From the NCBI GenBank assembly GCA_018711085.1, contig DVIR01000012.1:1-47277 (forward strand): a DNA stretch of 47,277 nt. The letters run 5' to 3'. The translations under genes and the position numbers were made by a program. The notes beneath the pieces were generated by a model. It saw only the letters and a program-made list of their open reading frames with translations, made no database searches and had not been told where the DNA came from. Each line of letters begins with the position of its first letter. Within the stretch, counting starts at the first letter, position 1. Positions 16,938-24,391 of the stretch are shown one piece after another. Source of the DNA: Faeciplasma gallinarum. Lineage in GTDB: Bacteria > Bacillota > Clostridia > Oscillospirales > Ruminococcaceae.

Positions 16938-18089
16938 TCAGATGTCGTCGGCGTTGCCGCCGATTATGCCTAAGATCCTGCTTGCCTCGCGGTCGTCAAG
17001 CTCGCTTACGCTGCTCATGCGCTCGCCTATGATGTCCGAGCGCCGCCTCAGCTCGTTTGCAGCCTGCGATGCGGAGCTTAGACGCTTTTGCAGGCTTTCT
17101 ATCTGCTCGCCGAACTTTACATACTGCGTCTTGACAGCCATCAAAAGCCTGAGAACCTCTGCACTCTTTTCGTTGAGGGCGATGTTTGTAAAGCCGACTC
17201 TGAGGCTGTTTAAGAGCGCGGTTATGGTTGACGGACCCGCAATCATGATTTTCTGCGACGTCTGGCACCAGTCCGCAAGCCCCGGTATGCTCAAAACCTG
17301 CGCATAAAGGCTTTCGGTGGGCAAAAACATTATCGCAAAGTCGGTGGTGTGCGGCGGGTCTATGTACTTGGAGCTTATGCGCTTTGCCTCGTCTTTTATC
17401 CTCTGCTCAAGCTGCCTAAGCGCCTCTTTTTCCGCCGCTTTGTCCTGCGCGTTGCAAAACCTCTCGTAGGATTCGGTGGGCATCTTTGAGTCTATGGGAA
17501 GGTATACGAATCCGCCGCTGCAGGGTATCTTTATTGCAAACTCCACACGGTCGGAGGACATCGCCTTTGTAATCACGTTTGTGTCGTACTGGGACGAGGC
17601 CATGGTCTGCTCTATTATCGCGCCGAGCTGCCGCTCTCCCCATATTCCCTTTGCCTTGACGTTTGAAAGGGTTCGGCTCAGGTCCTGTATGCCGCCGGAA
17701 AGCGCGTTCAGCTCCCGCAGCGAACCGTATAAGCTCGATAGGCTGTCCGCAATCTGCTTAAAGTTGCTGTCAAGCCTTTCGTCAAGCGTTTTAGACAGCT
17801 TTTCGTCTACAACGCCCTTTATCTCGCCGAGGCGCAGGTCCAAAACCTGCCGCACTCCCTCAAGCTCCTTTGAAACTCTGTCCGATGTCGCCCGCTCTCC
17901 CACAGCCAGCGCGTTTGACAGCTCCTCACGCTGCAGCTTCGCCGATTCTCTGCTGTCGCTTATTAAATAGTCGATGCGTGAGCGTATGGCGGACAGCTCT
18001 GAATTTGATTTTCCCGCAGGCTGCCTTACAATCAAAACTATGAGAAGTATGACCGCAAGACACGCCACGCCAAATATAAGATACTCCAT
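16938..18089 (-). CDS. rmuC: RmuC family DNA recombination protein
   Basis: This 383-aa protein begins with a membrane helix (about 3-21). A coiled coil runs over residues 30-130, rich in E/R/L. The RmuC nuclease-like domain follows from about 145 to 330, with the conserved KAKGIWGERQLGAIIEQ, FVYLPIDSKMP and FLPTESLYAQ blocks. RmuC proteins limit rearrangements at inverted repeats, and the PD-(D/E)XK-like core suggests nuclease activity. A strong ribosome-binding site (AGGAGG) lies 5 nt before the ATG. It is preceded on the same strand by a 54-aa membrane microprotein, 80 nt away, that may be co-transcribed. Confidence 0.92.
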   Translation of the reverse strand: MEYLIFGVACLAVILLIVLIVRQPAGKSNSELSAIRSRIDYLISDSRESAKLQREELSNALAVGERATSDRVSKELEGVRQVLDLRLGEIKGVVDEKLSKTLDERLDSNFKQIADSLSSLYGSLRELNALSGGIQDLSRTLSNVKAKGIWGERQLGAIIEQTMASSQYDTNVITKAMSSDRVEFAIKIPCSGGFVYLPIDSKMPTESYERFCNAQDKAAEKEALRQLEQRIKDEAKRISSKYIDPPHTTDFAIMFLPTESLYAQVLSIPGLADWCQTSQKIMIAGPSTITALLNSLRVGFTNIALNEKSAEVLRLLMAVKTQYVKFGEQIESLQKRLSSASQAANELRRRSDIIGERMSSVSELDDREASRILGIIGGNADDI

Positions 18090-18168
18090 TTTAACCTCCT
18101 CAGAATGCGCTTTGATTACTCAAAAAGTATACCGCGCACGGGACTGCTTGTCCATATGCATGCTCCGC

Positions 18169-18333
18169 TCATCCTGCTTTCTTAAAATGCTTGCATTGTG
18201 GGGTTTCCTCTGGTATAATATTGATTGACAGCTCGGCAGCTTCGTCCTTTTTGCGCTGCATGGCAAGAAGGGCATATCTTATCCTGTAAATTCCTATAAG
18301 ACCTAACACGAGTATCGCTATGTATGTAAGCAT
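18169..18333 (-). CDS. 54-aa single-span membrane microprotein
   Basis: This short frame starts with ATG (complement of 18331-18333) and encodes a protein beginning MLTYIAILVLGLIGIYRIRY. An N-terminal hydrophobic helix of about 16 residues is followed by a basic stretch (MQRKKDEAAE) and a polar tail with one Cys. The predicted topology is N-out, C-in. A purine-rich GAAAGGCGG lies about 8 nt upstream. It is too short to be found by length alone. The clean hydrophobic-then-basic layout and codon choice (ATA for Ile, CTT for Leu), which match neighbouring genes, argue it is real. It lies upstream of rmuC on the same strand. Function unknown. Confidence 0.6.
   Translation of the reverse strand: MLTYIAILVLGLIGIYRIRYALLAMQRKKDEAAELSINIIPEETPQCKHFKKAG
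18191..18219 (+). promoter_or_regulatory. candidate promoter reading toward the 18.5-kb gene
   Basis: TTGCAT (18191-18196) and TATAAT (18214-18219) are 17 nt apart on the plus strand. They lie inside the 3' half of the antisense microprotein gene. If used, the leader of the next plus-strand gene would be about 260 nt. It could be fortuitous. Confidence 0.35.
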
Positions 18334-18487
18334 GGGTTTTTACCGCCTTTCTTTTTATCTGTCTTAATTATATACTGCGGTCTGTCCGTTTATTCGGACT
18401 CTATGCGGGATGAGGCACTGTTTGAGTACAAATTGCAGGACAAAAAGGCGCGCTTTCGGCGCTTTTGCAAAGGGGGAACGGCACATC

Positions 18488-19081
18488 GTGGCAAATTCGG
18501 ATAAAGAGAGAAAACAAGCGGTAAAGCTTATACACGGCGTAAGCGTCAAGGATGTGTCGGGAGTTTTTTGCGAGTATGCGCTTGACGGCGACGGCGTACG
18601 CCTGACGCTTTCGGCGCAGGATTATAAGAGCTTTTTTGTGCAGGCTGTAGGGCTTTTGAAGGAGCCGCTGTTTTTCTTTTTGGAGTGTCCCGGCGGCAGC
18701 GGCGGCGATGCGGATGACTACTCGGTGTACTATCTTGACAACTGCACCCTGCCGGTTGTGAGGGCGATACTTAAAAGATACGGCGGGATACTTTATTCCG
18801 ACGGCGTGATACGCTTCGGGTTCGGGTCCTTGTCAAGCGACGAGGAGATATACATGCGCGAATATCAGAGCCTGCGCATATATACAAAGCAGCCGGCGCG
18901 GTATGAGGAGCTTTTAAAGCGCATGGGATATCAAAGAAACGACAGCGCATTGTCGCTGTGGGACGTGCTGAGCGAGACAAATGTCGGCGAGTGCGAATCG
19001 GTCGAGTGCGACGACGAGGGCTATCAGGACATCATAGATAACCTGAGCGAGCTTGGGATGTACGAGGCAAAAACAAAGTGA
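18488..19081 (+). CDS. hypothetical protein
   Basis: This 197-aa soluble protein starts at GTG 18488, which has AAAGGGGGA 9-10 nt upstream. The longer frame from 18410 adds 26 unlikely residues. It has no recognisable domain. Visible features are a mixed alpha/beta N-terminal half, a Gly-rich GGSGGDADDY loop, a motif FGFGSLSSDEEIYMREYQSL around the middle, and an acidic C-terminus with ECESVECDDEGYQDIIDNLSEL. It lies 45 nt ahead of xylulokinase on the same strand with no terminator between, so the two may be co-transcribed. A role in pentose use cannot be claimed from the sequence. Confidence 0.7.
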   Translation: MANSDKERKQAVKLIHGVSVKDVSGVFCEYALDGDGVRLTLSAQDYKSFFVQAVGLLKEPLFFFLECPGGSGGDADDYSVYYLDNCTLPVVRAILKRYGGILYSDGVIRFGFGSLSSDEEIYMREYQSLRIYTKQPARYEELLKRMGYQRNDSALSLWDVLSETNVGECESVECDDEGYQDIIDNLSELGMYEAKTK

Positions 19082-19125
19082 ACAGCCGGCTAAGTCCGGT
19101 TAATATACAAACGGGAGGAACAAAC

Positions 19126-20649
19126 ATGGCTTATATCATAGGAATAGACATAGGTACAAGCGGCACAAAAACAGTGCTGTTTGACGAGGCGGGAAAGGTG
19201 ATAGCGTCAAAGACTATCGAGTACCCCATGTATCAGCCGCAAAACGGCTATGCCGAGCAGGACCCTAAGGACTGGGCCGACGCAGTCATCAACACCATCA
19301 AGGCTGTAATGACAATAAGCGGAGTCAACAAAGAGGACGTAAAGGGCATAGGACTTTCGGGACAGATGCACGGCATTGTAATGCTCGACAAGCAGAACGA
19401 GGTGATAAGGCGTTCTATAATCTGGTGCGACCAGAGAACCGCAAATGAAGTAGACCAGATGAATGAGCTTTTGGGAAGAGAAAAGCTCATCGAGATAACC
19501 GCTAACCCTGCGCTCACCGGCTGGACGGCTGCTAAGATACTTTGGGTAAAGAACAACGAGCCTGAAAACTACGAGAGATGCCGCCACATACTTTTGCCGA
19601 AGGACTACATAAGATTTGTTCTCACGCATGAATACGCAACCGAGGTTTCAGATGCCTCCGGAATGCAGCTTTTAAATATAGCTCAAAGAGATTGGTCCGA
19701 TGAGGTTATAGACGGTCTGGGACTTGACAAGACAATGCTCGGCAAGGTTTATGAGTCCTGTGAGGTTACGGGACGCCTTACAAAGCGGATGGCGGAGCTT
19801 ACCGGACTTTGCGAGGGCACACCCGTAGTCGGCGGCGCGGGAGACAATGCTGCGGCGGCTGTAGGAACGGGAGTTGTCGAGGACGGCAAGGCGTTTACAA
19901 CCATAGGCACATCGGGAGTTGTGTTCGCTCACACGTCAAAGATGCTCACCGACAAGCTCGGCAGAGTCCACACATGCTGCGCGGCCGTTCCCGGATGCTG
20001 GCACGTAATGGGCGTTACACAGGGCGCGGGACTTTCACTCAAGTGGTTCAGGGACAACTTCTGCAACGCTGAGAAGGAAACCGCAAAGCTCATGGACGTC
20101 GATGCATACTACCTTATGGACAAGGAAACCGACACCGTGCCGATAGGCGCAAACAGGCTTTTGTACCTGCCTTATCTGATGGGAGAGAGAACTCCTCACT
20201 TAGACCCTGATGCGCGCGGAGTGTTCTTCGGACTTTCCGCCATGCACACTAAAAAGGACATGCTCAGAGCGGTGATGGAGGGCGTTTCGTATTCCCTCAG
20301 GGACTGCGTAGAGGTGTTTAAGCAGATGAACGTCTCCGTTTCCGACATGATGGCATGCGGCGGCGGAGGAACAAGCGCAATCTGGAGACAGATGCTTGCC
20401 GACCTTTACGGCTGCCCCGTAAAGACCGCTTCGTCTAAGGAAGGACCCGCGCTCGGAGTTGCTTTGCTTGCGGGAGTAGGAGTGGGCTTGTATTCAAGCG
20501 TTCCCCAGGCATGCGAGGCTGTTATAAAGACGGACAAGATTCAAAATCCCATCCCCGAAAACACGCCCAAGTACGAAAAGTGCTACAAGCTTTACACCGA
20601 GATATACCCTGCGCTAAAGGAATCGTTTAAGAAATTGGCGCAGATCTGA
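19126..20649 (+). CDS. xylB: xylulokinase
   Basis: This 507-aa FGGY-family sugar kinase phosphorylates D-xylulose, feeding the pentose phosphate pathway. The N-terminal ATPase half has the phosphate loop GIDIGTSGTKTVLFD. The substrate-site motif GLSGQMHGIVMLD with MHG is typical of XylB. IIWCDQR and GAGDNAAAAVGTG (catalytic Asp region) follow, and the second half has GTSGVV and GGGGTSAIWRQMLADLYG. The ATG at 19126 has GGGAGGA upstream. Xylan-degrading GH3 and GH43 enzymes are encoded 15 kb away; no xylose isomerase gene is in the window. A terminator follows. Confidence 0.95.
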   Translation: MAYIIGIDIGTSGTKTVLFDEAGKVIASKTIEYPMYQPQNGYAEQDPKDWADAVINTIKAVMTISGVNKEDVKGIGLSGQMHGIVMLDKQNEVIRRSIIWCDQRTANEVDQMNELLGREKLIEITANPALTGWTAAKILWVKNNEPENYERCRHILLPKDYIRFVLTHEYATEVSDASGMQLLNIAQRDWSDEVIDGLGLDKTMLGKVYESCEVTGRLTKRMAELTGLCEGTPVVGGAGDNAAAAVGTGVVEDGKAFTTIGTSGVVFAHTSKMLTDKLGRVHTCCAAVPGCWHVMGVTQGAGLSLKWFRDNFCNAEKETAKLMDVDAYYLMDKETDTVPIGANRLLYLPYLMGERTPHLDPDARGVFFGLSAMHTKKDMLRAVMEGVSYSLRDCVEVFKQMNVSVSDMMACGGGGTSAIWRQMLADLYGCPVKTASSKEGPALGVALLAGVGVGLYSSVPQACEAVIKTDKIQNPIPENTPKYEKCYKLYTEIYPALKESFKKLAQI

Positions 20650-20675
20650 CCTTAAAAAGCTTTATATGAAAAGAC

Positions 20676-20714
20676 AAAACCCGCAGACAATAATTTGCCT
20701 GCGGGTTTTTATGC
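20676..20714 (+). terminator. terminator of the xylB transcript
   Basis: AACCCGCAG and CTGCGGGTT form a stem with an A/T-rich loop, followed by TTTTTATG. Confidence 0.85.
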
Positions 20715-20782
20715 TTGTCACTCAGCCTTATACGCGCGCATAGAATGTAGCATGGCACCCCACAACATCGCCGCGTCATTAC

Positions 20783-20808
20783 CTGCATTTAAAATTTGAA
20801 TAATGCAG
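20783..20808. repeat. inverted repeat upstream of the NdoA-type toxin gene
   Basis: CTGCATT (20783-20789) and AATGCAG (20802-20808) flank an A/T-rich 12-nt centre about 50 nt before the toxin start codon. It could be an operator or a small hairpin. Confidence 0.4.
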
Positions 20809-20859
20809 CGGTTTTCTGTCAAGAATATAGCTGAAAAAATTTTTTAAGGAGTGAAGGTA

Positions 20860-21228
20860 ATGTCAATCTACAGGGGAGAAATATACTACGCGGATTTAAG
20901 TCCGGTTGTGGGTTCGGAGCAGGGCGGCATACGGCCGGTTCTGATCGTGCAAAACGACGTCGGCAACAAGCATTCGCCGACGGTCATAGCGGCTGCCATC
21001 ACAAGCCAGCGCGAAAAGAGCAGACTGCCCACCCACATAGAGATAAATTCCGGTTCCTGCGGTCTTGCAAAGGACAGCGTGGTGCTGCTTGAACAGATAA
21101 GAACCATTGATAAAAAGCGCCTTAAAGAGCGCATGGGAGCGCTTGACGCCGGATCAATGGACAAAATAAACGAGGCGCTTCAGGTGAGCTTCGGCTTGAA
21201 TCAGGGTATGCACGGCGCACAGGCGTAA
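20860..21228 (+). CDS. ndoA: MazF/PemK-family mRNA endoribonuclease, NdoA (EndoA) type
   Basis: This 122-aa toxin closely resembles Bacillus NdoA. It reads RGEIYYADLSPVVGSEQGGIRPVLIVQND, then SPTVIAAAITSQ, LPTHIEI, KDSVVLLEQIRTIDKKRL and MDKINEALQVS. The catalytic Arg of GGIRPV and Thr of AAITSQ are both present, so it should be active and cleave mRNA at a short sequence (UACAU for Bacillus). The ATG at 20860 has AAGGAG 8 nt upstream. No antitoxin gene lies on either side: xylB ends 210 nt upstream with a terminator, and the 148 nt downstream contain no frame. This orphan state is unusual for the family in Bacilli. Confidence 0.95.
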   Translation: MSIYRGEIYYADLSPVVGSEQGGIRPVLIVQNDVGNKHSPTVIAAAITSQREKSRLPTHIEINSGSCGLAKDSVVLLEQIRTIDKKRLKERMGALDAGSMDKINEALQVSFGLNQGMHGAQA

Positions 21229-21321
21229 TGCATCTCGGCACAGCGGTTGTTCGCTGTAAATATGTACATACTACATGCATATGGCGGACAAACGGCACAT
21301 TTTTCACACTGCATAAACCGT

Positions 21322-21359
21322 GCAGGCAAAATAAAAGACCGATCAGAGGCTGACCGGTC
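21322..21359 (-). terminator. terminator of the darA-holB-ricT operon
   Basis: On the minus strand GACCGGTCAG, CCT and CTGATCGGTC form a stem with one mismatch, followed by TTTTATTTTG. Confidence 0.8.
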
Positions 21360-21377
21360 AATACATCTTATTTAGGT

Positions 21378-22235
21378 TTATTCAAGACCCTTCAAAGCTT
21401 TTATCTCGTCACGGTTTAACTTGATAACCGCGTCCTTTATCAGCTTTACCTGGGACTTGTCAAACGTCGCGCTGCCCTGAGTTTCGTCGAGCTTTATGCT
21501 CAGCTTTCCGGAGATGAGGTTTACTTCGGTTACAACACCTCTTCCGTTAGGTGTGTCAACTATTGCGCCTACCTTAGGCGTGAGCCGCAGCAGCTCTTCG
21601 TATCCGTCCTGTTCGTATTTGAGGCAGCACATAAGCCTTCCGCAGGTGCCGGATATCTTTGTGGGGTTGAGGGACAAGCCCTGCTCCTTTGCCATCCTGA
21701 TAGATACGGGCTGAAACTCGCCCAAAAAGCTTGAGCAGCAAAACTCTCTGCCGCACTCGCCTAAGCCGCCGAGCATCTTTGCCTCGTCTCTTACGCCTAT
21801 CTGCCTCAGCTCTATTCTCGTGTGGAACACCGACGCCAAGTCCTTGACAAGCTCTCTGAAATCGACGCGGTTGTCGGACGTGAAGTAAAACAACAGCTTT
21901 GAGTTGTCAAACGTGCACTCTACATCTACAAGGTGCATGTCGAGCTTGTACTGCGCTGCTTTCTTTACAAATATCCCGAACGCCTCCTGCTCGCGCTGAT
22001 GGTTCTTTTCTATCTGTGCAAAGTCCTCTTCCGTCGCCTTTCTTATCACAGGCTTTAGGGGAGCAACAATCTCTTCGTCGGGTATCATCTTGTTTGCAAG
22101 CGCTACCTCGCCGCATTCTACGCCCCTTGCCGTTTCAACTATCACCTTGTCGCCGGCTGAAAATGTCCCGCCGTCCGGGGAAAAATAATATACTTTACCG
22201 ACGCTCTTAAATCTCACGCCGATTATTTCTGTCAT
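21378..22235 (-). CDS. ricT: RicT (YaaT), PSP1-domain RNA-maturation/phosphorelay adaptor
   Basis: This 285-aa PSP1 family protein has the full Cys motif set. GLGECGREFCC is at about 155-165 and GTCGRLMCCLKYEQDGYEEL at about 196-215; these cysteines bind Fe-S clusters in the RicA-RicF-RicT complex. In Bacillus that complex stimulates RNase Y processing and affects Spo0A activation. The start MTEIIGVRFKSVGKVYYF is family-typical. It lies just downstream of holB and darA, the same neighbourhood as Bacillus yaaQ-holB-yaaT. No ricA or ricF is visible here. Confidence 0.94.
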   Translation of the reverse strand: MTEIIGVRFKSVGKVYYFSPDGGTFSAGDKVIVETARGVECGEVALANKMIPDEEIVAPLKPVIRKATEEDFAQIEKNHQREQEAFGIFVKKAAQYKLDMHLVDVECTFDNSKLLFYFTSDNRVDFRELVKDLASVFHTRIELRQIGVRDEAKMLGGLGECGREFCCSSFLGEFQPVSIRMAKEQGLSLNPTKISGTCGRLMCCLKYEQDGYEELLRLTPKVGAIVDTPNGRGVVTEVNLISGKLSIKLDETQGSATFDKSQVKLIKDAVIKLNRDEIKALKGLE

Positions 22236-22269
22236 ATGATCACCATGCCTTTGCGTATTAAAATGCCTT

Positions 22270-23232
22270 TCATACAGAATCCGCCTTTAGCCTTGCGCCG
22301 AGGTCACACATGGTAAGCGTGACGTTGGCGTTTTTCTGAAGCTTGTCTATAGCTTGAGCAATATCGGAGTACATATTCACGGCGCCGCTCATCCTGATGC
22401 TTTTGCTCAGCTCGGCTGCCTCCGCTTTAAAACACGACTGCGCCGTTCCGCCCTGCTTTATAATGCATACGTCGCACACAAGCTCCGAAAGCCCCGCGCA
22501 CACCTCCAGGCACTCGTCTCGGTCGGAAATAAACAGCGCCTTGGCAAGCGCATACTCGTCCGCGGCAGATATTGCGCCCGCAATGCCTCTTATCCTCTCG
22601 AGCGCCTGCCTGCCTTCGCCGCGTATGTATTCAAGGCACTTTCCGATGTTCCCGCCGAACACGTCATACGCCTTAGATGCGTCGTCCTCGCTTGCGCCAA
22701 GCTCCAAAAGCGCGCTTATGCATTCAGCCCGCCCCGCCTCGTAAACGGGGAGCACCACCGCCCTTGAAAGTATTGTGGGCAGGACTTTTTCACGCCTTTG
22801 CGCCGTCATTATGAATATCACGTGCTCCGGCGGTTCCTCAAACACCTTCAAAAGTATGTTTTGCGCCGCCGGCAGGGCTTTGTCTATTTCGGGGATTATG
22901 TATACCTTGTAACCGCCTTCGTTGGCTGCAACGCTTGCATCAGACACCACGGGCCGCAAGTCGTCCACGCGAAAGTTGTCAGACTTGCCGGTGGGGGACA
23001 GCTCTATCAGGTCGGGATGCCCGCCGTGCTCGCACATGCGGCAGCTGCGGCACTGCCCGCAGGGAACACCCGTTGCATTTTCGCACAGCGCTGCGGCGGC
23101 TATGTACTTAGCAAGCGTCCTTTTGCCGACGCCCTCATCGCCTGTCAATATAAAGGAATGACAGAGCTTATCGTTTAGTATCATCGAACGGATAAGCTCT
23201 GCCTGAGTATCCTTGCCCCAAAGCCTCATCAA
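22270..23232 (-). CDS. holB: DNA polymerase III subunit delta'
   Basis: This 320-aa clamp-loader subunit begins WGKDTQAELIRSMIL. Walker A is GDEGVGKRT (31-39). The zinc site is made of Cys 58, 61, 64 and 67, and the family block NILLKVFEEPPEHVIFIMTA is followed by a TILSRA sensor region. The C-terminal domain (about 210-320) is divergent, as in most clostridial delta' proteins. It overlaps the end of darA by 4 nt, so it is translationally coupled. It acts with DnaX and HolA to load the sliding clamp. Confidence 0.93.
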   Translation of the reverse strand: MMRLWGKDTQAELIRSMILNDKLCHSFILTGDEGVGKRTLAKYIAAAALCENATGVPCGQCRSCRMCEHGGHPDLIELSPTGKSDNFRVDDLRPVVSDASVAANEGGYKVYIIPEIDKALPAAQNILLKVFEEPPEHVIFIMTAQRREKVLPTILSRAVVLPVYEAGRAECISALLELGASEDDASKAYDVFGGNIGKCLEYIRGEGRQALERIRGIAGAISAADEYALAKALFISDRDECLEVCAGLSELVCDVCIIKQGGTAQSCFKAEAAELSKSIRMSGAVNMYSDIAQAIDKLQKNANVTLTMCDLGARLKADSV

Positions 23233-23546
23233 TACTTTTCAAACCTCTCGACGTCGGTGACAAACACCGTCGCTCCTCCGACAATAACCTCAACCGGATA
23301 TGACGGGAAGGCGCCGTGAAGAGCGGGCGACGCGACAAGCTGCTTGCGCTTTCTGCAATGAGTGCGGATTATCTCTATACATTCGTCGAGTCTTTCGTCC
23401 TCAACGCACATCAGGAGTGTGGAGTTTCCCGACCTCAAAAAACTTCCCGTCGAGGAGAGCCTTGTAGACTGAAACTCAGCCTTTATCAATGCTTCCGATA
23501 ACCCTCTGAAATCGTCGTCGTTAATTATAGCAATGATAAGCTTCAT
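23229..23546 (-). CDS. darA: cyclic di-AMP receptor DarA (PstA/YaaQ)
   Basis: This 105-aa PII-like protein opens MKLIIAIINDDDFRGLSEAL. The family block STRLSSTGSFLRSGNSTLLMCVEDERL contains the G-F-L-R/K-SGN residues that contact c-di-AMP, and the protein ends VEVIVGGATVFV. The longer frame from 23627 adds 27 residues with no homology, so I chose the ATG at 23546, which has AAAGGGG upstream. It binds c-di-AMP and changes conformation; its downstream target in the cell is not settled. It is the first gene of a holB-ricT operon, as in Bacillus. Confidence 0.93.
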   Translation of the reverse strand: MKLIIAIINDDDFRGLSEALIKAEFQSTRLSSTGSFLRSGNSTLLMCVEDERLDECIEIIRTHCRKRKQLVASPALHGAFPSYPVEVIVGGATVFVTDVERFEKY

Positions 23547-23709
23547 ATAATTTAGGCCCCTTTCTGTATGTAATAATGAAATGTTACGCCGTAAAAACCG
23601 CCCTACAGGACAGTTTGCACAACTCATATTCTTATATTACCACATCAAAGCAAACATCGCAATCTTTTTTTATCAAATATTTCGCCCTAAAACCATTTTC
23701 GCTCCGCCG

Positions 23710-23904
23710 CTATTCAAGATACTCTCTTATGCTGCGGATGTCGAGAAGTATTTCGTACCTCTCTATGTCCAAAAGCCTCTTTCTTGCCGCAAGAAGGTTT
23801 GACTTGTCCACATCCGTTTCACGCGCAAGCTCCTCGCCGAGCGCTCTTGAACGCTCCAAAAGCATGTCCGCCTCTTTAAGATACCTTTTCAGCATGTCCT
23901 GCAT
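23710..23904 (-). CDS. 64-aa helical protein behind a LexA-type box
   Basis: A perfect ribosome-binding site (AGGAGGG) lies 6 nt before the ATG. The 64 residues are almost entirely helical and heptad-rich: MLKRYLKEADMLLERSRAL, then ARETDVDKSNLLAARKRLLDIERY and DIRSIREYLE. There is no Cys, no membrane segment and no known domain. The promoter region contains a perfect 14-bp palindrome of LexA type just downstream of a TTGACT/TATCAT promoter, so expression may be SOS-induced. About 160 nt separate it from darA. The function is unknown; a small division or repair inhibitor would fit the regulation, but that is speculation. Confidence 0.7.
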   Translation of the reverse strand: MQDMLKRYLKEADMLLERSRALGEELARETDVDKSNLLAARKRLLDIERYEILLDIRSIREYLE

Positions 23905-23937
23905 TTTATATCCCTCCTGAAAATATCCTCCCGCACA

Positions 23938-23951
23938 AGAACATATGTTCT
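23938..23951. promoter_or_regulatory. LexA/DinR-type operator
   Basis: AGAACATATGTTCT is a perfect 14-bp palindrome containing GAAC-N4-GTTC, the core of the Firmicutes LexA box. It lies just downstream of the minus-strand promoter and 34 nt upstream of the ATG, a classic repressor roadblock position. The divergent DUF896 promoter is about 80 nt away. Confidence 0.7.
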
Positions 23952-23966
23952 AATTCCTTGATTACA

Positions 23967-23994
23967 ATGATACCCGCCGCATAAGAAAAGTCAA
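23967..23994 (-). promoter_or_regulatory. promoter of the 64-aa helical protein gene
   Basis: On the minus strand TTGACT (23989-23994) and TATCAT (23967-23972) are 16 nt apart. Transcription would start near 23960, about 10 nt before the LexA-type palindrome. Confidence 0.6.
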
Positions 23995-24027
23995 CGAATT
24001 TCAGGGGGATTTTTTGGACATAAAGTG

Positions 24028-24056
24028 TTGCAAAGGGCGCAATAGTGTAGTATAAT
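24028..24056 (+). promoter_or_regulatory. promoter of DUF896-WYL genes
   Basis: TTGCAA (24028-24033) and TATAAT (24051-24056) are 17 nt apart. A short TCGC-N5-GCGA hairpin lies in the 50-nt leader. Confidence 0.75.
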
Positions 24057-24107
24057 CGGTGTATAGAGAGGTTTTTTCGCGGCAAGCGAAACTTTGGGAG
24101 TGAAAAA

Positions 24108-24377
24108 ATGGACAGTAAAAAAATCGAGAGGATAAACTATCTTGCGCGCAAATCGCGGACCGTCGGCCTGACGGGAGCGGAAAAAGCGGAGCAAAATATC
24201 TTAAGAAACGAGTACAGAGCCGCAGTGATAGCAAACCTTAAAGCGACGCTTGACGCGGTGGAGATAGTGGACGAATTGCCGGCGGCATCGGGCGGCGCAG
24301 GCGTTGAGGCGGTAAGCGTCGAGACGGTTGAGACGGTTGAGACGGTTGAAACGGCGGACGCGGACGATAAAATATGA
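24108..24377 (+). CDS. DUF896 (YnzC family) protein with a tandem-repeat tail
   Basis: This is an 89-aa protein. Residues 1-55 are a typical YnzC helical hairpin: KKIERINYLARKSRTVGLTGAEKAEQ, LRNEYRAAVIANLKATLDAVEIVDE. YnzC of Bacillus is encoded in the SOS-inducible yneA operon, but its function is unknown. The C-terminal 30 residues are a low-complexity extension with VET repeated four times, encoded by near-identical 9-nt units. GGGAG precedes the ATG. The WYL regulator gene starts 15 nt downstream, so the two are co-transcribed. A LexA-type box lies 157 nt upstream, beyond this gene's own promoter. Confidence 0.88.
   Translation: MDSKKIERINYLARKSRTVGLTGAEKAEQNILRNEYRAAVIANLKATLDAVEIVDELPAASGGAGVEAVSVETVETVETVETADADDKI
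24318..24353 (+). repeat. 9-nt coding microsatellite (VET repeats)
   Basis: Four consecutive near-identical 9-nt units (GAGACGGTT, the last GAAACGGCG) encode the Val-Glu-Thr repeats at the end of the DUF896 protein. The unit length is a multiple of three, so copy-number change would not shift the frame. Confidence 0.8.
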
Positions 24378-24391
24378 GCGGGCGGTGAAGT

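Noticed and set aside
20650..21377. Antitoxin gene for the NdoA-type toxin
   Set aside because: I read both sides of the toxin in all frames and found no frame with a ribosome-binding site or a MazE-like sequence.
23576..23920. Plus-strand reading frame of 114 codons opposite the 64-aa helical gene
   Set aside because: Ser/Leu/Arg-rich shadow of the minus-strand gene. The minus-strand frame has a perfect ribosome-binding site and promoter; this one has neither.
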